In this document: piece after piece, positions 40,775 through 48,370 of the stretch
Layout: the number at the start of each line of letters is the position of its first letter
Numbering within the stretch: position 1 is the first letter of the stretch
Source: Dyadobacter psychrotolerans
Lineage (GTDB): Bacteria > Bacteroidota > Bacteroidia > Cytophagales > Spirosomataceae
Direction of reading: 5' to 3'
Length of the DNA stretch: 64,000 nt
NCBI RefSeq assembly: GCF_004349265.1
Contig: NZ_SMFL01000001.1
Location: 620,001-684,000 of the forward strand
Program-made: the position numbers and the translations under genes
The notes under the pieces: model-generated
Told to the model about the DNA's origin: nothing
What the model saw: the letters and a program-made list of their open reading frames with translations, nothing else
The model's database searches: none

Positions 40775-42306
40775 AGGATAAGAAAAAACATATCAATCAA
40801 AAACCAGACGGCAAATATCCTGAACCAGGCGTTCCGGCAGATGGCGCCTGGGCTGATATGAAAGCTATGCTGGATTTGCAAATGCCGGAGACTGAACAAG
40901 CCGCTCCTGAAGGTACCAAACCTTCAGTTCTGAAACTTTGGATGGCTATTCCTTTGATTATAATCGGTATTATGCTCTGTTTTCTATATTTTAATAAAAA
41001 TGAAAAGGCAAATTTATCTAGAGAGACAAAAGAAACTTCAAAGCAAACCAGGCCCTCACTAATTGATAAACGTGAATCGGGAAAAACAGACCTTTCCGGA
41101 AAGTATCCATCAAATCGGTCCGCTCTGTCTCATTTGCCAAATTCTGAAAGCAGTATGGGATCCGGTAAAAATGTAGATTCAATACTTTCCATTAATCCTG
41201 AAAAATTCATCGGTTCGAAAAAAACATCCATGAGTTCCAGAGCCGAAAATGTGTCAAACATAGAAATTTCAAAAAATGGTTATGAGTTAAAACGCAATTC
41301 AAAATTAAAAAAGAACTTTAAAGAGAGAATAACCTCTTCACCAGGTCGCGCCCAAAGAAACGAAAATCCATTATCCGAAAATCACGATAACCTGCAAGCG
41401 GGAATTCAAAATTATAATAGTGAGAAAAAATCATTCAGTAGCGGGAGTACCAATAGGAAATTGTCGCCTGCCGGCTTTTCCACTTTATCTGATAACAATA
41501 TTACTGTTCAGAAGATTGAGGCAAGTAGATCAGCTATTTTTTTAAGCCCAAACTATCTGCATATCAGACCTGTTCACTGGAATAATAACTTAAACGCCAC
41601 ATTCATAAAACTGAAAATAATTGATTTCGGATTAAACAAAACCACATCTCCATCCAATTTTCCAGTTGCCAGAAAAGAAAATAGTTTGTTTCGAAACTTC
41701 CATTTTGGAATGCACTGGAGTGCGTTGGTTACTGGCAAGGAAAATGATCACTACTTCACCGGAGCTAACGGGAAGCAGCAGGTTTACTTTCCTTTTATTC
41801 CTGGTTTATGGATCAGTAAATCATTGAAAAACAACGGAGAAATCCTGATCAAGGCTTCCATTAATCAATACTTTGGAAATAATAACAGACTGGATTCTTC
41901 TTCCATTCAGTTACAAGATTCGGCCAGAAACAGAATTAATACCAGCCTGAATCTGATTAAAGTAAGCGGTATAAATGCAGGTTTACAGTACAATCAGCAT
42001 TTGACAAAAAGATGGTCTTTGGGGCTCGGAGCTAATGTGCAATATCAGCAAAGAGCTTTACTTCAAAGCACCACAATCAGAACCGGCTCAGGGGTAATTG
42101 CAGACTCGCTCATTGGGATAAAAGGTACTGCCAATCAATTTAAATATCTTAATCCTTACTTTATTTCAGTTTATCCCGGGCTTGGTTATTCTTTGGGAGA
42201 TTTAAAGATAGGTGCCGCAGCAATCTTTCCGTTAACTAACATGGCCAGGGATAAGAAAAGTAAGCCGGTAAGCGGACAGATCTTTTTACGCTGGAAAATA
42301 AAGTAG
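40771..42306 (+). CDS. Sigma-factor-coupled membrane protein with a periplasmic/barrel-like C-terminal region
   Basis: The protein has 511 residues and a GTG start at 40771, overlapping the sigma stop by four bases. The cytosolic N-terminus (1-54) has an AWADMKAMLDLQMP motif, seen in other Bacteroidota proteins encoded after ECF factors. One helix lies at about 56-74 (LWMAIPLIIIGIMLCFLYF). Residues 80-270 are a low-complexity Ser/Asn/Lys-rich stretch. The rest is strand-rich and resembles an outer-membrane barrel (FHFGMHWSALVTGKEN, LGLGANVQYQQRALLQ). The anti-sigma role is inferred from gene coupling and topology; there is no zinc HxxxCxxC motif. Confidence 0.7.
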   Translation: MKDKKKHINQKPDGKYPEPGVPADGAWADMKAMLDLQMPETEQAAPEGTKPSVLKLWMAIPLIIIGIMLCFLYFNKNEKANLSRETKETSKQTRPSLIDKRESGKTDLSGKYPSNRSALSHLPNSESSMGSGKNVDSILSINPEKFIGSKKTSMSSRAENVSNIEISKNGYELKRNSKLKKNFKERITSSPGRAQRNENPLSENHDNLQAGIQNYNSEKKSFSSGSTNRKLSPAGFSTLSDNNITVQKIEASRSAIFLSPNYLHIRPVHWNNNLNATFIKLKIIDFGLNKTTSPSNFPVARKENSLFRNFHFGMHWSALVTGKENDHYFTGANGKQQVYFPFIPGLWISKSLKNNGEILIKASINQYFGNNNRLDSSSIQLQDSARNRINTSLNLIKVSGINAGLQYNQHLTKRWSLGLGANVQYQQRALLQSTTIRTGSGVIADSLIGIKGTANQFKYLNPYFISVYPGLGYSLGDLKIGAAAIFPLTNMARDKKSKPVSGQIFLRWKIK

Positions 42307-42333
42307 AGATTAGTTTAACGTTGGAACGCAAAT

Positions 42334-42360
42334 AAGCCCGCCGGAAAATCCAGCGGGCTT
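42334..42360. terminator. Terminator between the sigma-linked gene and rpmA
   Basis: AAGCCCGC (42334-42341) pairs perfectly with GCGGGCTT (42353-42360), and inner CGG and CCA bases can add to the stem. It lies between convergent genes. Confidence 0.78.
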
Positions 42361-42391
42361 GTTACTTCATTAGTAAATGAAAAATCTTAAA

Positions 42392-42676
42392 CTATGCTTC
42401 TGCAACTTCTGCAACAGGAGCAGCGATTGGCTCGATGTGAACAAAAGACTTGTCCGCACGGGTTTTACGGAAAACTACATGACCAGCAACCAAAGCAAAC
42501 AAAGTATGGTCACGACCGATACCTACGTTTTTACCAGGATTGTGTTTTGTTCCGCGCTGACGAACAAGAATGTTACCAGCTTTGGCAAGTTCTCCGCCAA
42601 ATAATTTTACTCCAAGACGCTTGCTTTCCGACTCACGTCCGTTTCTCGAGCTACCTACACCTTTCTTATGTGCCAT
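42392..42676 (-). CDS. rpmA: 50S ribosomal protein bL27
   Basis: The protein has 94 residues: [20 protein letters not shown], then [20 protein letters not shown] and [20 protein letters not shown] are the bL27 signature. The lysine-rich N-terminal tail reaches the peptidyl-transferase centre. The mature N-terminus begins directly at AHKKG, with no cleavable extension of the Firmicutes type. The C-terminus is extended by an Ala/Val/Glu-rich tail. It is downstream of rplU in the same operon. Confidence 0.97.
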   Translation of the reverse strand: MAHKKGVGSSRNGRESESKRLGVKLFGGELAKAGNILVRQRGTKHNPGKNVGIGRDHTLFALVAGHVVFRKTRADKSFVHIEPIAAPVAEVAEA

Positions 42677-42753
42677 GATATCTTAACTTTAATGGTAATC
42701 TAATGATTGTGAACAGAATGACTCTGGCTAAATACCATTGCCACTAATTTTAA

Positions 42754-43065
42754 TTACGCTACTATTTCGTCAATGCTGATCCTTGTCAAATACTGACGAT
42801 GACCGTTTTTAACTTTGTAACCTTTACGTCTTTTCTTTTTGAAGACGATCACTTTTTCACCTTTAAGGTGTTCAAGTACAGTTACTTTTACAGAAGCTCC
42901 TGCCACTGTAGGAAGACCTACCTGTACTGCGCCTTCGTTATCAACGAGGAGGACTTTGTCAAACACAAGTGCAGCGTTCACGTCACCTTCAAGCCTATGC
43001 GTGAAGATTTCGCGACCCTTTTCAACTTTAAATTGCTGACCTGCGATTTCTACGATTGCGTACAT
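42754..43065 (-). CDS. rplU: 50S ribosomal protein bL21
   Basis: The protein has 103 residues starting [20 protein letters not shown], with the C-terminal [20 protein letters not shown] and [15 protein letters not shown]. It is a normal-length bL21, a 23S rRNA-binding protein of the large subunit. It is the first gene of the rplU-rpmA operon, 77 bases upstream of rpmA. A good TTG / TATCTTTG promoter lies about 42-72 bases ahead of it on the minus strand. Confidence 0.97.
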   Translation of the reverse strand: MYAIVEIAGQQFKVEKGREIFTHRLEGDVNAALVFDKVLLVDNEGAVQVGLPTVAGASVKVTVLEHLKGEKVIVFKKKRRKGYKVKNGHRQYLTRISIDEIVA

Positions 43066-43106
43066 GTTAATTAATTATTGGTATACTTGTTTCAAAATTC
43101 GAGGTG

Positions 43107-43137
43107 CAAAGATAAACAGATATCGACAGAATCACAA
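43107..43137 (-). promoter_or_regulatory. Promoter of the rplU-rpmA operon
   Basis: On the minus strand, TTG (43137-43135) and TATCTTTG (43114-43107) are spaced by 20 bases, matching the Bacteroidota TTG / TAnnTTTG consensus. The predicted transcript starts about 35 bases before the rplU ATG. Confidence 0.55.
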
Positions 43138-43224
43138 TGCTTTACCACAAAATTTATATTCTTTTCCTTAAATTGTAGGCAATTCGTTTTACAATTAAAT
43201 TAATCGGGATATGGGTAAAGTAAT

Positions 43225-43318
43225 GTAACCTGTTACCTTTATATAACGACATCCCCGAATGTAAAAACACCGCTAACTGCGTTAACAAACCTTAACAGTG
43301 TAATTGGTTACCTTTACA
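43225..43318. repeat. Repeated GTAA..GTTACCTTTA elements upstream of the redoxin gene
   Basis: Two related blocks occur, GTAACCTGTTACCTTTATA at 43225-43243 and GTAATTGGTTACCTTTACA at 43300-43318, 75 bases apart. The first contains the perfect 12-base palindrome GTAAC-CT-GTTAC. Both end in TTACCTTTA, which resembles a -7 box (TAnnTTTG). They lie in the 279-base divergent region before the redoxin and rplU genes and may be tandem promoters or operators. Confidence 0.45.
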
Positions 43319-43344
43319 GTAATTCACGTTCTAAGGTGATATAA

Positions 43345-44010
43345 ATGAACAATAAAAAAATGAAAATATATCTGTGGCTTTCGATAGTGCTCCTTTCAGG
43401 TGTCGCTGCGGTGGCGGCTACAATACATTATACGAAGGAAGAAAATTCAGTAACAAACCAAAAGCCCGGCGGCTATGAACCCGGTGATATCGTTGCCAAT
43501 TTTAAATTGAAAAATGTTGACGGCAACATGGTATCACTCAATGATTTCGCAGGTTCAAAAGGTCTGATCGTTGTGTTTACAAGTAACCATTGTCCGTTCG
43601 CCAAAGCGTACGAGGACCGTATTATTGCCCTTAACAGCAAATATGCATCACAGGGCTTTCCTGTCATCGCAATTAATCCAAGCGATCCCGCCACGCATCA
43701 GGATGATTCGTTTGAAAAAATGAAAGAACGTGCTTCTTCCAAAGGCTATGGTTACCCCTACCTTGCCGACGATATGCAGCAAACCGCAAAGGCGTTTGGT
43801 GTAGCCCGGACTCCTCAGGTTTATGTGCTTCAAAAAAGCGGTTCTTCGTTTACTGTCAGATATACCGGTATGATCGATGATAATCCCCAGGATCCCGCCG
43901 GCGCAGCCAAATTTTATGTTGATGAAGCAGTTGCAAACCTTTTAGGCAGCAAACCCGTGGTGACAACAATCACTAAACCCATTGGTTGCGCCATCAAATG
44001 GAAAAATTAA
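43345..44010 (+). CDS. Membrane-anchored or exported redoxin with a NHCPF motif
   Basis: The protein has 221 residues with an N-terminal hydrophobic segment (LWLSIVLLSGVAAVAATIHY). The thioredoxin-fold core (KLKNVDGNMVSLNDFAGSKG, LIVVFTSNHCPFAKAYEDRI) has NHCPF, a single-cysteine variant of CxxC; the conserved C-terminal IGCAIKWKN adds one more cysteine. This is a known peroxiredoxin/thioredoxin-like group in Bacteroidota, probably periplasmic. It may form a mixed or intramolecular disulfide between the two cysteines. The SMP-30-like gene begins 19 bases downstream, suggesting an operon. Confidence 0.85.
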   Translation: MNNKKMKIYLWLSIVLLSGVAAVAATIHYTKEENSVTNQKPGGYEPGDIVANFKLKNVDGNMVSLNDFAGSKGLIVVFTSNHCPFAKAYEDRIIALNSKYASQGFPVIAINPSDPATHQDDSFEKMKERASSKGYGYPYLADDMQQTAKAFGVARTPQVYVLQKSGSSFTVRYTGMIDDNPQDPAGAAKFYVDEAVANLLGSKPVVTTITKPIGCAIKWKN

Positions 44011-44029
44011 TAAAGCCCTTTTCTGATTT

Positions 44030-44935
44030 ATGATAAGATTTTTCACTGTGTTTTTTGTCCTCTGTGGCACAACTCTTTCCGGTTTGCATGCACAGACTAT
44101 AAGTAAAAAATTCTCAGCAGAGAGTGAATTTACCAGTAACTGTGAAGGACCTGCCGTGGATAAAGACGGAAATGTATATGCAGTGAATTTCGCAAGAGAT
44201 GGTACAATTGCTATCATGAATCAGAGAGGTAAAACTTCATTTTTTGTTACCTTGCCAAAAGGAAGCACAGGAAATGGGATTCGGTTTGGAGATAAAAACA
44301 CATTTTACGTTGCGGACTTCACAGGACACAATATCCTGAAGGTAAACCTCATCACAAGAGACATTACCGTAGTTGCCAATGAACCTAAAATGAACCAGCC
44401 TAACGATCTGGCGATTACTGCCAAAGGTCTTATGTTTTGTTCTGACCCCAATTGGAAAGAAAGCACCGGACAAATCTGGCTTGTTACGCCGGATGGTAAA
44501 ACGACTCTTGCAGCCGAAAATATGGGAACCACGAATGGTATTGATGTGAGCCCTGATGAAAAAACCCTGTATGTAAACGAAAGCGTTCAGAGAAATGTCT
44601 GGGCTTTTGACCTATCTCCCGAAGGAAAATTAACCAACAAACGTCTTATTCATCAGTTTGCCGACGGCGGGATGGACGGTATGCGCTGCGACGTTCAGGG
44701 GAATTTATACATTGCACGCCACGGCAAGGGAGAAGTTGCTGTTTTATCTCCCGAAGGCAAGGTGATTCAGACCATACAGACCATCGGTAAAAAAGTATCC
44801 AACATCTGTTTTGGAGGTAAAAACGGCAAGACCTGTTACATCACTTTGCAGGATCGCGGATGCCTGGAAACTTTTAAAGCCAAAACCGCTGGCCGCGAAT
44901 GGGCGATGATGAAATCGTTTTCTGCTGTCAAATAA
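44030..44935 (+). CDS. Exported SMP-30/gluconolactonase-like beta-propeller protein
   Basis: The protein has 301 residues with a signal peptide (MIRFFTVFFVLCGTTLSGLHA). The six-bladed SMP-30 pattern is visible: ESEFTSNCEGPAVDKDGNVY, NGIRFGDKNTFYVADFTGHN, NQPNDLAITAKGLMFCSDPN, TTNGIDVSPDEKTLYVNESV and GGMDGMRCDVQGNLYIARHG. Conserved Glu, Asn and Asp residues at these positions bind a divalent metal in lactonases. It may open sugar lactones outside the cytoplasm. It is 19 bases after the redoxin gene. The substrate is unknown. Confidence 0.87.
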   Translation: MIRFFTVFFVLCGTTLSGLHAQTISKKFSAESEFTSNCEGPAVDKDGNVYAVNFARDGTIAIMNQRGKTSFFVTLPKGSTGNGIRFGDKNTFYVADFTGHNILKVNLITRDITVVANEPKMNQPNDLAITAKGLMFCSDPNWKESTGQIWLVTPDGKTTLAAENMGTTNGIDVSPDEKTLYVNESVQRNVWAFDLSPEGKLTNKRLIHQFADGGMDGMRCDVQGNLYIARHGKGEVAVLSPEGKVIQTIQTIGKKVSNICFGGKNGKTCYITLQDRGCLETFKAKTAGREWAMMKSFSAVK

Positions 44936-45098
44936 ATCAGACTATTACTCAACAAAAAATAGCGATACACCTTATTTCCTTCTGCTAACTTTCTATTCAG
45001 TCAGAAACTAAGTTTTTTCTCTCAAACATTAATATGCATTTGGTTACAAAACTTTTTTAATTTTACTTTGCATTTCAAAGTACTTTAATAAAGTAAAT

Positions 45099-45785
45099 AT
45101 GGAAATCAAAAAACTGTCTACCTATCTTCAAAGCAACCAGAAAATCGCCCTTCTTGCGGTTGTTTCTTCTTCGGCCATGGCGCTGCTCGTTTTTCGGTTT
45201 GCCGGCACGCAAAATCTTGGGTTTCTCTTCATGGTATGGAATCTGTTTTTAGCATGGGTTCCATTAGTTTTTATCAAATGGGTATGGGAGCAGGAAAAAG
45301 CCAGGCGAACTCCGTTTATCCTTTTATTGATCTATTTGGTAATCTGGCTGTTATTTTTCCCTAATGCTCCTTACGTGGTAACAGACATCAAACATTTACG
45401 GGGTGTATCGGAAAATATGATTTGGTATGACACGCTGATGTTATTTTTATTTGCGGCATCTGGATTTCTTACAGGCTTATATTCCATCCGGATTGTACAC
45501 CGGATTATTTCCCGCCGCCGGAACCAGCTACTGGCCTGGCTTGCGATTGGCGGATCGATGATTTTGAGCGGGTTCGGAATATTTTTAGGAAGATATGGAA
45601 GATGGAACAGCTGGGATGTCTTAACGCAGCCAGGAGCATTGGTCCGGGGAATTTATCACAGCATGCAGGATCCCCTGGCGATAAAACATACGTTAGCGTT
45701 TTCGTTCGTGCTGATGTTGTTGTACTTTGCGTTCCATTTTTTCGCCGAATTAAAAGAACATGAGCCGTCCCATAAATATTCGTAA
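45099..45785 (+). CDS. DUF1361 membrane protein
   Basis: The protein has 228 residues and about six transmembrane helices. The hallmark FPNAPYVVTDIKHL lies in a loop near residue 90, followed by MIWYDTLMLFLFAASGFLTG; this is the DUF1361 pattern. The function is unknown. It overlaps the diacylglycerol kinase gene by 26 bases, so both are translated from one message; a membrane lipid role is possible. A TTG / TAnnTTTG-like promoter may lie in the 163 bases upstream (for example TTTTACTTTGC near 45060). Confidence 0.85.
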   Translation: MEIKKLSTYLQSNQKIALLAVVSSSAMALLVFRFAGTQNLGFLFMVWNLFLAWVPLVFIKWVWEQEKARRTPFILLLIYLVIWLLFFPNAPYVVTDIKHLRGVSENMIWYDTLMLFLFAASGFLTGLYSIRIVHRIISRRRNQLLAWLAIGGSMILSGFGIFLGRYGRWNSWDVLTQPGALVRGIYHSMQDPLAIKHTLAFSFVLMLLYFAFHFFAELKEHEPSHKYS

Positions 45786-46146
45786 GGCAATTCGCAGCTT
45801 CAAATATGCCGGAATGGGAATTTATAGTTTATTCCGTTACGAAAATAACGCCCGGATTCATCTCATTGCCTGCATACTAGTGGTGATTGCAGGTATGATC
45901 GTCCATATTTCTGCCACTGAATGGTGTGTTGTGGTTATTCTTATTGGACTTGTCTGGTCAGCCGAAGCCATGAACACAGCCATTGAAAAACTTGCGGATG
46001 TTGTTTCACCTGAATATAATCCCGGTATAAAGGATGTGAAAGATCTCGCTGCCGCAGGCGTACTGATACTCGCGATCTCTGCGGTAATTGCCGGCGCTGT
46101 TATTTTTGTTCCAAAGATTGCCAATCTTTGCGGATTGACATTTTAA
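45760..46146 (+). CDS. Undecaprenol/diacylglycerol kinase family protein (DgkA-type)
   Basis: The protein has 128 residues and three membrane helices. The conserved segment WSAEAMNTAIEKLADVVSPE, then NPGIKDVKDLAAAGVLILAI, is the active-site region of integral-membrane lipid kinases, with the glutamate and asparagine of EAMNTAIE binding Mg-ATP. The N-terminus (FKYAGMGIYSLFRYENNARI) is the usual cytosolic amphipathic helix. In bacteria outside the Proteobacteria, members often phosphorylate undecaprenol. It starts within the end of the DUF1361 gene. Confidence 0.9.
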   Translation: MSRPINIRKAIRSFKYAGMGIYSLFRYENNARIHLIACILVVIAGMIVHISATEWCVVVILIGLVWSAEAMNTAIEKLADVVSPEYNPGIKDVKDLAAAGVLILAISAVIAGAVIFVPKIANLCGLTF

Positions 46147-46186
46147 ACGTTCCCCTATTTCAATTCTGTACCCGAACTCATCTGAT

Positions 46187-47305
46187 ATGTCCTCAAACCA
46201 AGACTCCTTAAACACTTTGAACGAGATACGCGACCTGATGGAGCGCTCGTCCAAATTTCTTTCCCTGAGCGGACTCAGCGGGGTTTTTGCAGGAATTTTT
46301 GCACTCATCGGCGCGACTTTTGCCTATGTACGTTTTAAAACTGACTTTTATACCGACGCCCTTTTACCTATAACCGGTTACGATGCATACCGCCAAAAAG
46401 AGGTTATTCAGTTTCTGCTGACTGACGGTTGCCTTGTACTTTTCTTTTCACTAGCAAGCGGAATCATTTTTACTGTCAGGAAAGGCCGTAAAAGAGGTTT
46501 GCAGGTTTGGAACGGAACATCAAAACGGTTGTTAATAAGCATGCTGATTCCCCTCGTTACCGGCGGGATTTTTTGTCTGGCTATGTTTTTATACGGATAT
46601 ATATGGCTGGTGTTTCCGGTAACACTCATTTTTTATGGACTTGCGCTCATCAACGCGAGCAGGTTTACCTATCCGGAGGTTTTTTATTTGGGTATATCCG
46701 AAATCGCCATTGGCTGTATTGCATTATTTCTGACAGGCTATTCGCTCATATTTTGGGCCATTGGGTTTGGGGTATTGCATATAATTTATGGTTTGACGAT
46801 GTATAACAAATATGACCGCAAAACACTTGCTTCGGATAAAATCAAATTGGGTGGTGGTTTAGGCCTTATTTTAATACTGATTTTGCTCTCGCCGAAAAGC
46901 CAGGCACAATATGTTTCGGACAGCACAGGAAAACAAGCCAGAAAATGGTACGACAAAGAGACAATTTATCTTCAGGGCAGTAATAGTTTTATTAAAAACA
47001 ATACAGTTTACAGCGGGCAAAAAGCGCTTCGTCGCGAATTTTCCATTTCCGAAGGTGGATTGCAATTGTATTTAAAGTCAAAAAGAACCCGTAACATTGC
47101 GTTGCTGATTTCTGTGGCAGGATCAGCCGGATCCATTGTTTCACTAGTTTCGGGTAATCGTGATAATTTGAAAAAGTTCTTTTGGGTGTCGCTGGGAACC
47201 GGGCTGATCGCATCTGTCGTTACGATGCAGGCAAACAATCAGCGCGACCAGGCAGTTTGGCTTCGGAACCGGGATGCCTTACTTTTACTGGAAGCCGATA
47301 ATTAA
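46187..47305 (+). CDS. Membrane protein with an in-frame internal signal-peptide-like segment and second domain
   Basis: The protein has 372 residues. Residues 1-210 are a six-helix membrane protein (start LNEIRDLMERSSKFLSLSGL) of a conserved Bacteroidota group that is usually encoded with a small regulator. Residues 221-241 (GGGLGLILILILLSPKSQAQ) look like a complete signal peptide ending in an SQAQ cleavage site. A second domain of about 130 residues follows, with a YSGQKALRREFSISEGGLQL motif and its own helices (IALLISVAGSAGSIVSL). It looks like two genes joined in frame. Its regulator gene follows 33 bases later. Confidence 0.75.
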   Translation: MSSNQDSLNTLNEIRDLMERSSKFLSLSGLSGVFAGIFALIGATFAYVRFKTDFYTDALLPITGYDAYRQKEVIQFLLTDGCLVLFFSLASGIIFTVRKGRKRGLQVWNGTSKRLLISMLIPLVTGGIFCLAMFLYGYIWLVFPVTLIFYGLALINASRFTYPEVFYLGISEIAIGCIALFLTGYSLIFWAIGFGVLHIIYGLTMYNKYDRKTLASDKIKLGGGLGLILILILLSPKSQAQYVSDSTGKQARKWYDKETIYLQGSNSFIKNNTVYSGQKALRREFSISEGGLQLYLKSKRTRNIALLISVAGSAGSIVSLVSGNRDNLKKFFWVSLGTGLIASVVTMQANNQRDQAVWLRNRDALLLLEADN

Positions 47306-47338
47306 TGAATATTTTAAGGCTTCACAGCCTCTGCGTGA

Positions 47339-47635
47339 ATGGATTGGTTAGAGAAATTTAATAAGGTTCTGGAAAGTAAAATAAGGCTTGGGCTTATGTC
47401 TGTGCTGGTTGTAAACGATTCTTTAAGTTTTAATGAACTAAAAGAACTCTTGCAGCTAACTGATGGCAACCTGGCCTCGCACCTGCGTGCACTCGAAGAA
47501 ACCGGATATATCGAAGTTCAAAAACAATTTCTAGGCAGAAAACCACTTACGACATATAAATCAACGGATACCGGTCAAAAAGCATTTGCCGACCATTTGC
47601 AGGTTTTGGAAAATATGATCCGGCAGAATTTATAG
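47339..47635 (+). CDS. Small winged-helix transcriptional regulator
   Basis: The protein has 98 residues: MDWLEKFNKVLESKIRLGLM, then the helix-turn-helix FNELKELLQLTDGNLASHLR and the wing FLGRKPLTTYKSTDTGQKAF. It matches the single-domain winged-helix proteins (ArsR/MarR-like, HTH_27) that pair with the six-helix membrane protein upstream. It may sense the membrane state or regulate its own operon. It has no cysteine or metal-binding motif. A strong terminator follows, so it is the last gene of the unit. Confidence 0.85.
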   Translation: MDWLEKFNKVLESKIRLGLMSVLVVNDSLSFNELKELLQLTDGNLASHLRALEETGYIEVQKQFLGRKPLTTYKSTDTGQKAFADHLQVLENMIRQNL

Positions 47636-47664
47636 AGCAGGGGGTTTGGGGAATGAGATGAAAT

Positions 47665-47705
47665 AAAAAACGGACGTCTGGTTATAAACCGGGCGTCCGT
47701 TTTTT
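47665..47705. terminator. Bidirectional terminator before the DUF2911 gene
   Basis: AAAAAACGGACG (47665-47676) pairs perfectly with CGTCCGTTTTTT (47694-47705), a 12-bp stem. It lies between convergent genes with T-runs for both strands. Confidence 0.88.
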
Positions 47706-47722
47706 ATGAATTTTTTACTTGA

Positions 47723-48223
47723 TCAGAATTTTACCGGAACAGAAAAACCCTCTTTATCCCATTGAAGATCCACAGATTTGTCACTCACTTTAAATGTAAG
47801 TTTCTCTGCTGATGCAGCGTACTTTTTAGCGGGAACGGTCACAGAAAGTACATCCTTACTTTTGTTTTGCTCATATTCAAACGCACCATTTTGCTTTAAA
47901 ACGCTGTTTAAAATGACGGTCCATTGTGTCTCTCCCGGAATCGAAAACAAACTGTATGTGCCAGCTTTTACAGCTTTCCCGCCAAACTGTCCATCCTTTT
48001 TAAATGTAATTTCTGTTGACGCGTTGGCACCGGTCCTCCATACTTTGTCGTATTTATCAAGACCTGCGCTTCCTTCTTTACCCAAAACAACTCTTCCTTT
48101 TTTAGAAGGCTGCCCGTAGGCAATACTAATGTTTTTCCCTTCTGCAGTAACCCTCGGAGTTTGTGCGAAAGCTCCTACAAACGCGAAGAATACAAATGCT
48201 AATAACAATAACGTAACTTTCAT
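47723..48223 (-). CDS. Exported DUF2911 protein
   Basis: The protein has 166 residues from the ATG at 48223, which gives the signal peptide MKVTLLLLAFVFFAFVGAFA; a longer start is less likely. The mature DUF2911 core reads GKNISIAYGQPSKKGRVVLG, then YDKVWRTGANASTEITFKKD and KVWRTGANAS, followed by GTYSLFSIPGETQWTVILNS. It is a beta-sandwich found widely in Bacteroidota, sometimes with a heme- or metal-like site, but the function is unknown. It is monocistronic. Confidence 0.87.
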   Translation of the reverse strand: MKVTLLLLAFVFFAFVGAFAQTPRVTAEGKNISIAYGQPSKKGRVVLGKEGSAGLDKYDKVWRTGANASTEITFKKDGQFGGKAVKAGTYSLFSIPGETQWTVILNSVLKQNGAFEYEQNKSKDVLSVTVPAKKYAASAEKLTFKVSDKSVDLQWDKEGFSVPVKF

Positions 48224-48370
48224 AAATCTATAAATTTGGTGGTTATGGTTACATAAACGACGTTTAGTGATCAAAAGTTGTTGTAGATCGATAATATCAG
48301 GAATGAAAAACTCATTTCGCTCCCAAATTAATCCTGCACATATTTAATGAATTACACGTACTTTTGAAAA

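Noticed and set aside
42392-42678. Plus-strand open frame of nearly the same length as rpmA
   Set aside because: It is antisense to a ribosomal protein gene whose translation is unmistakable; the opposite frame has no family features.
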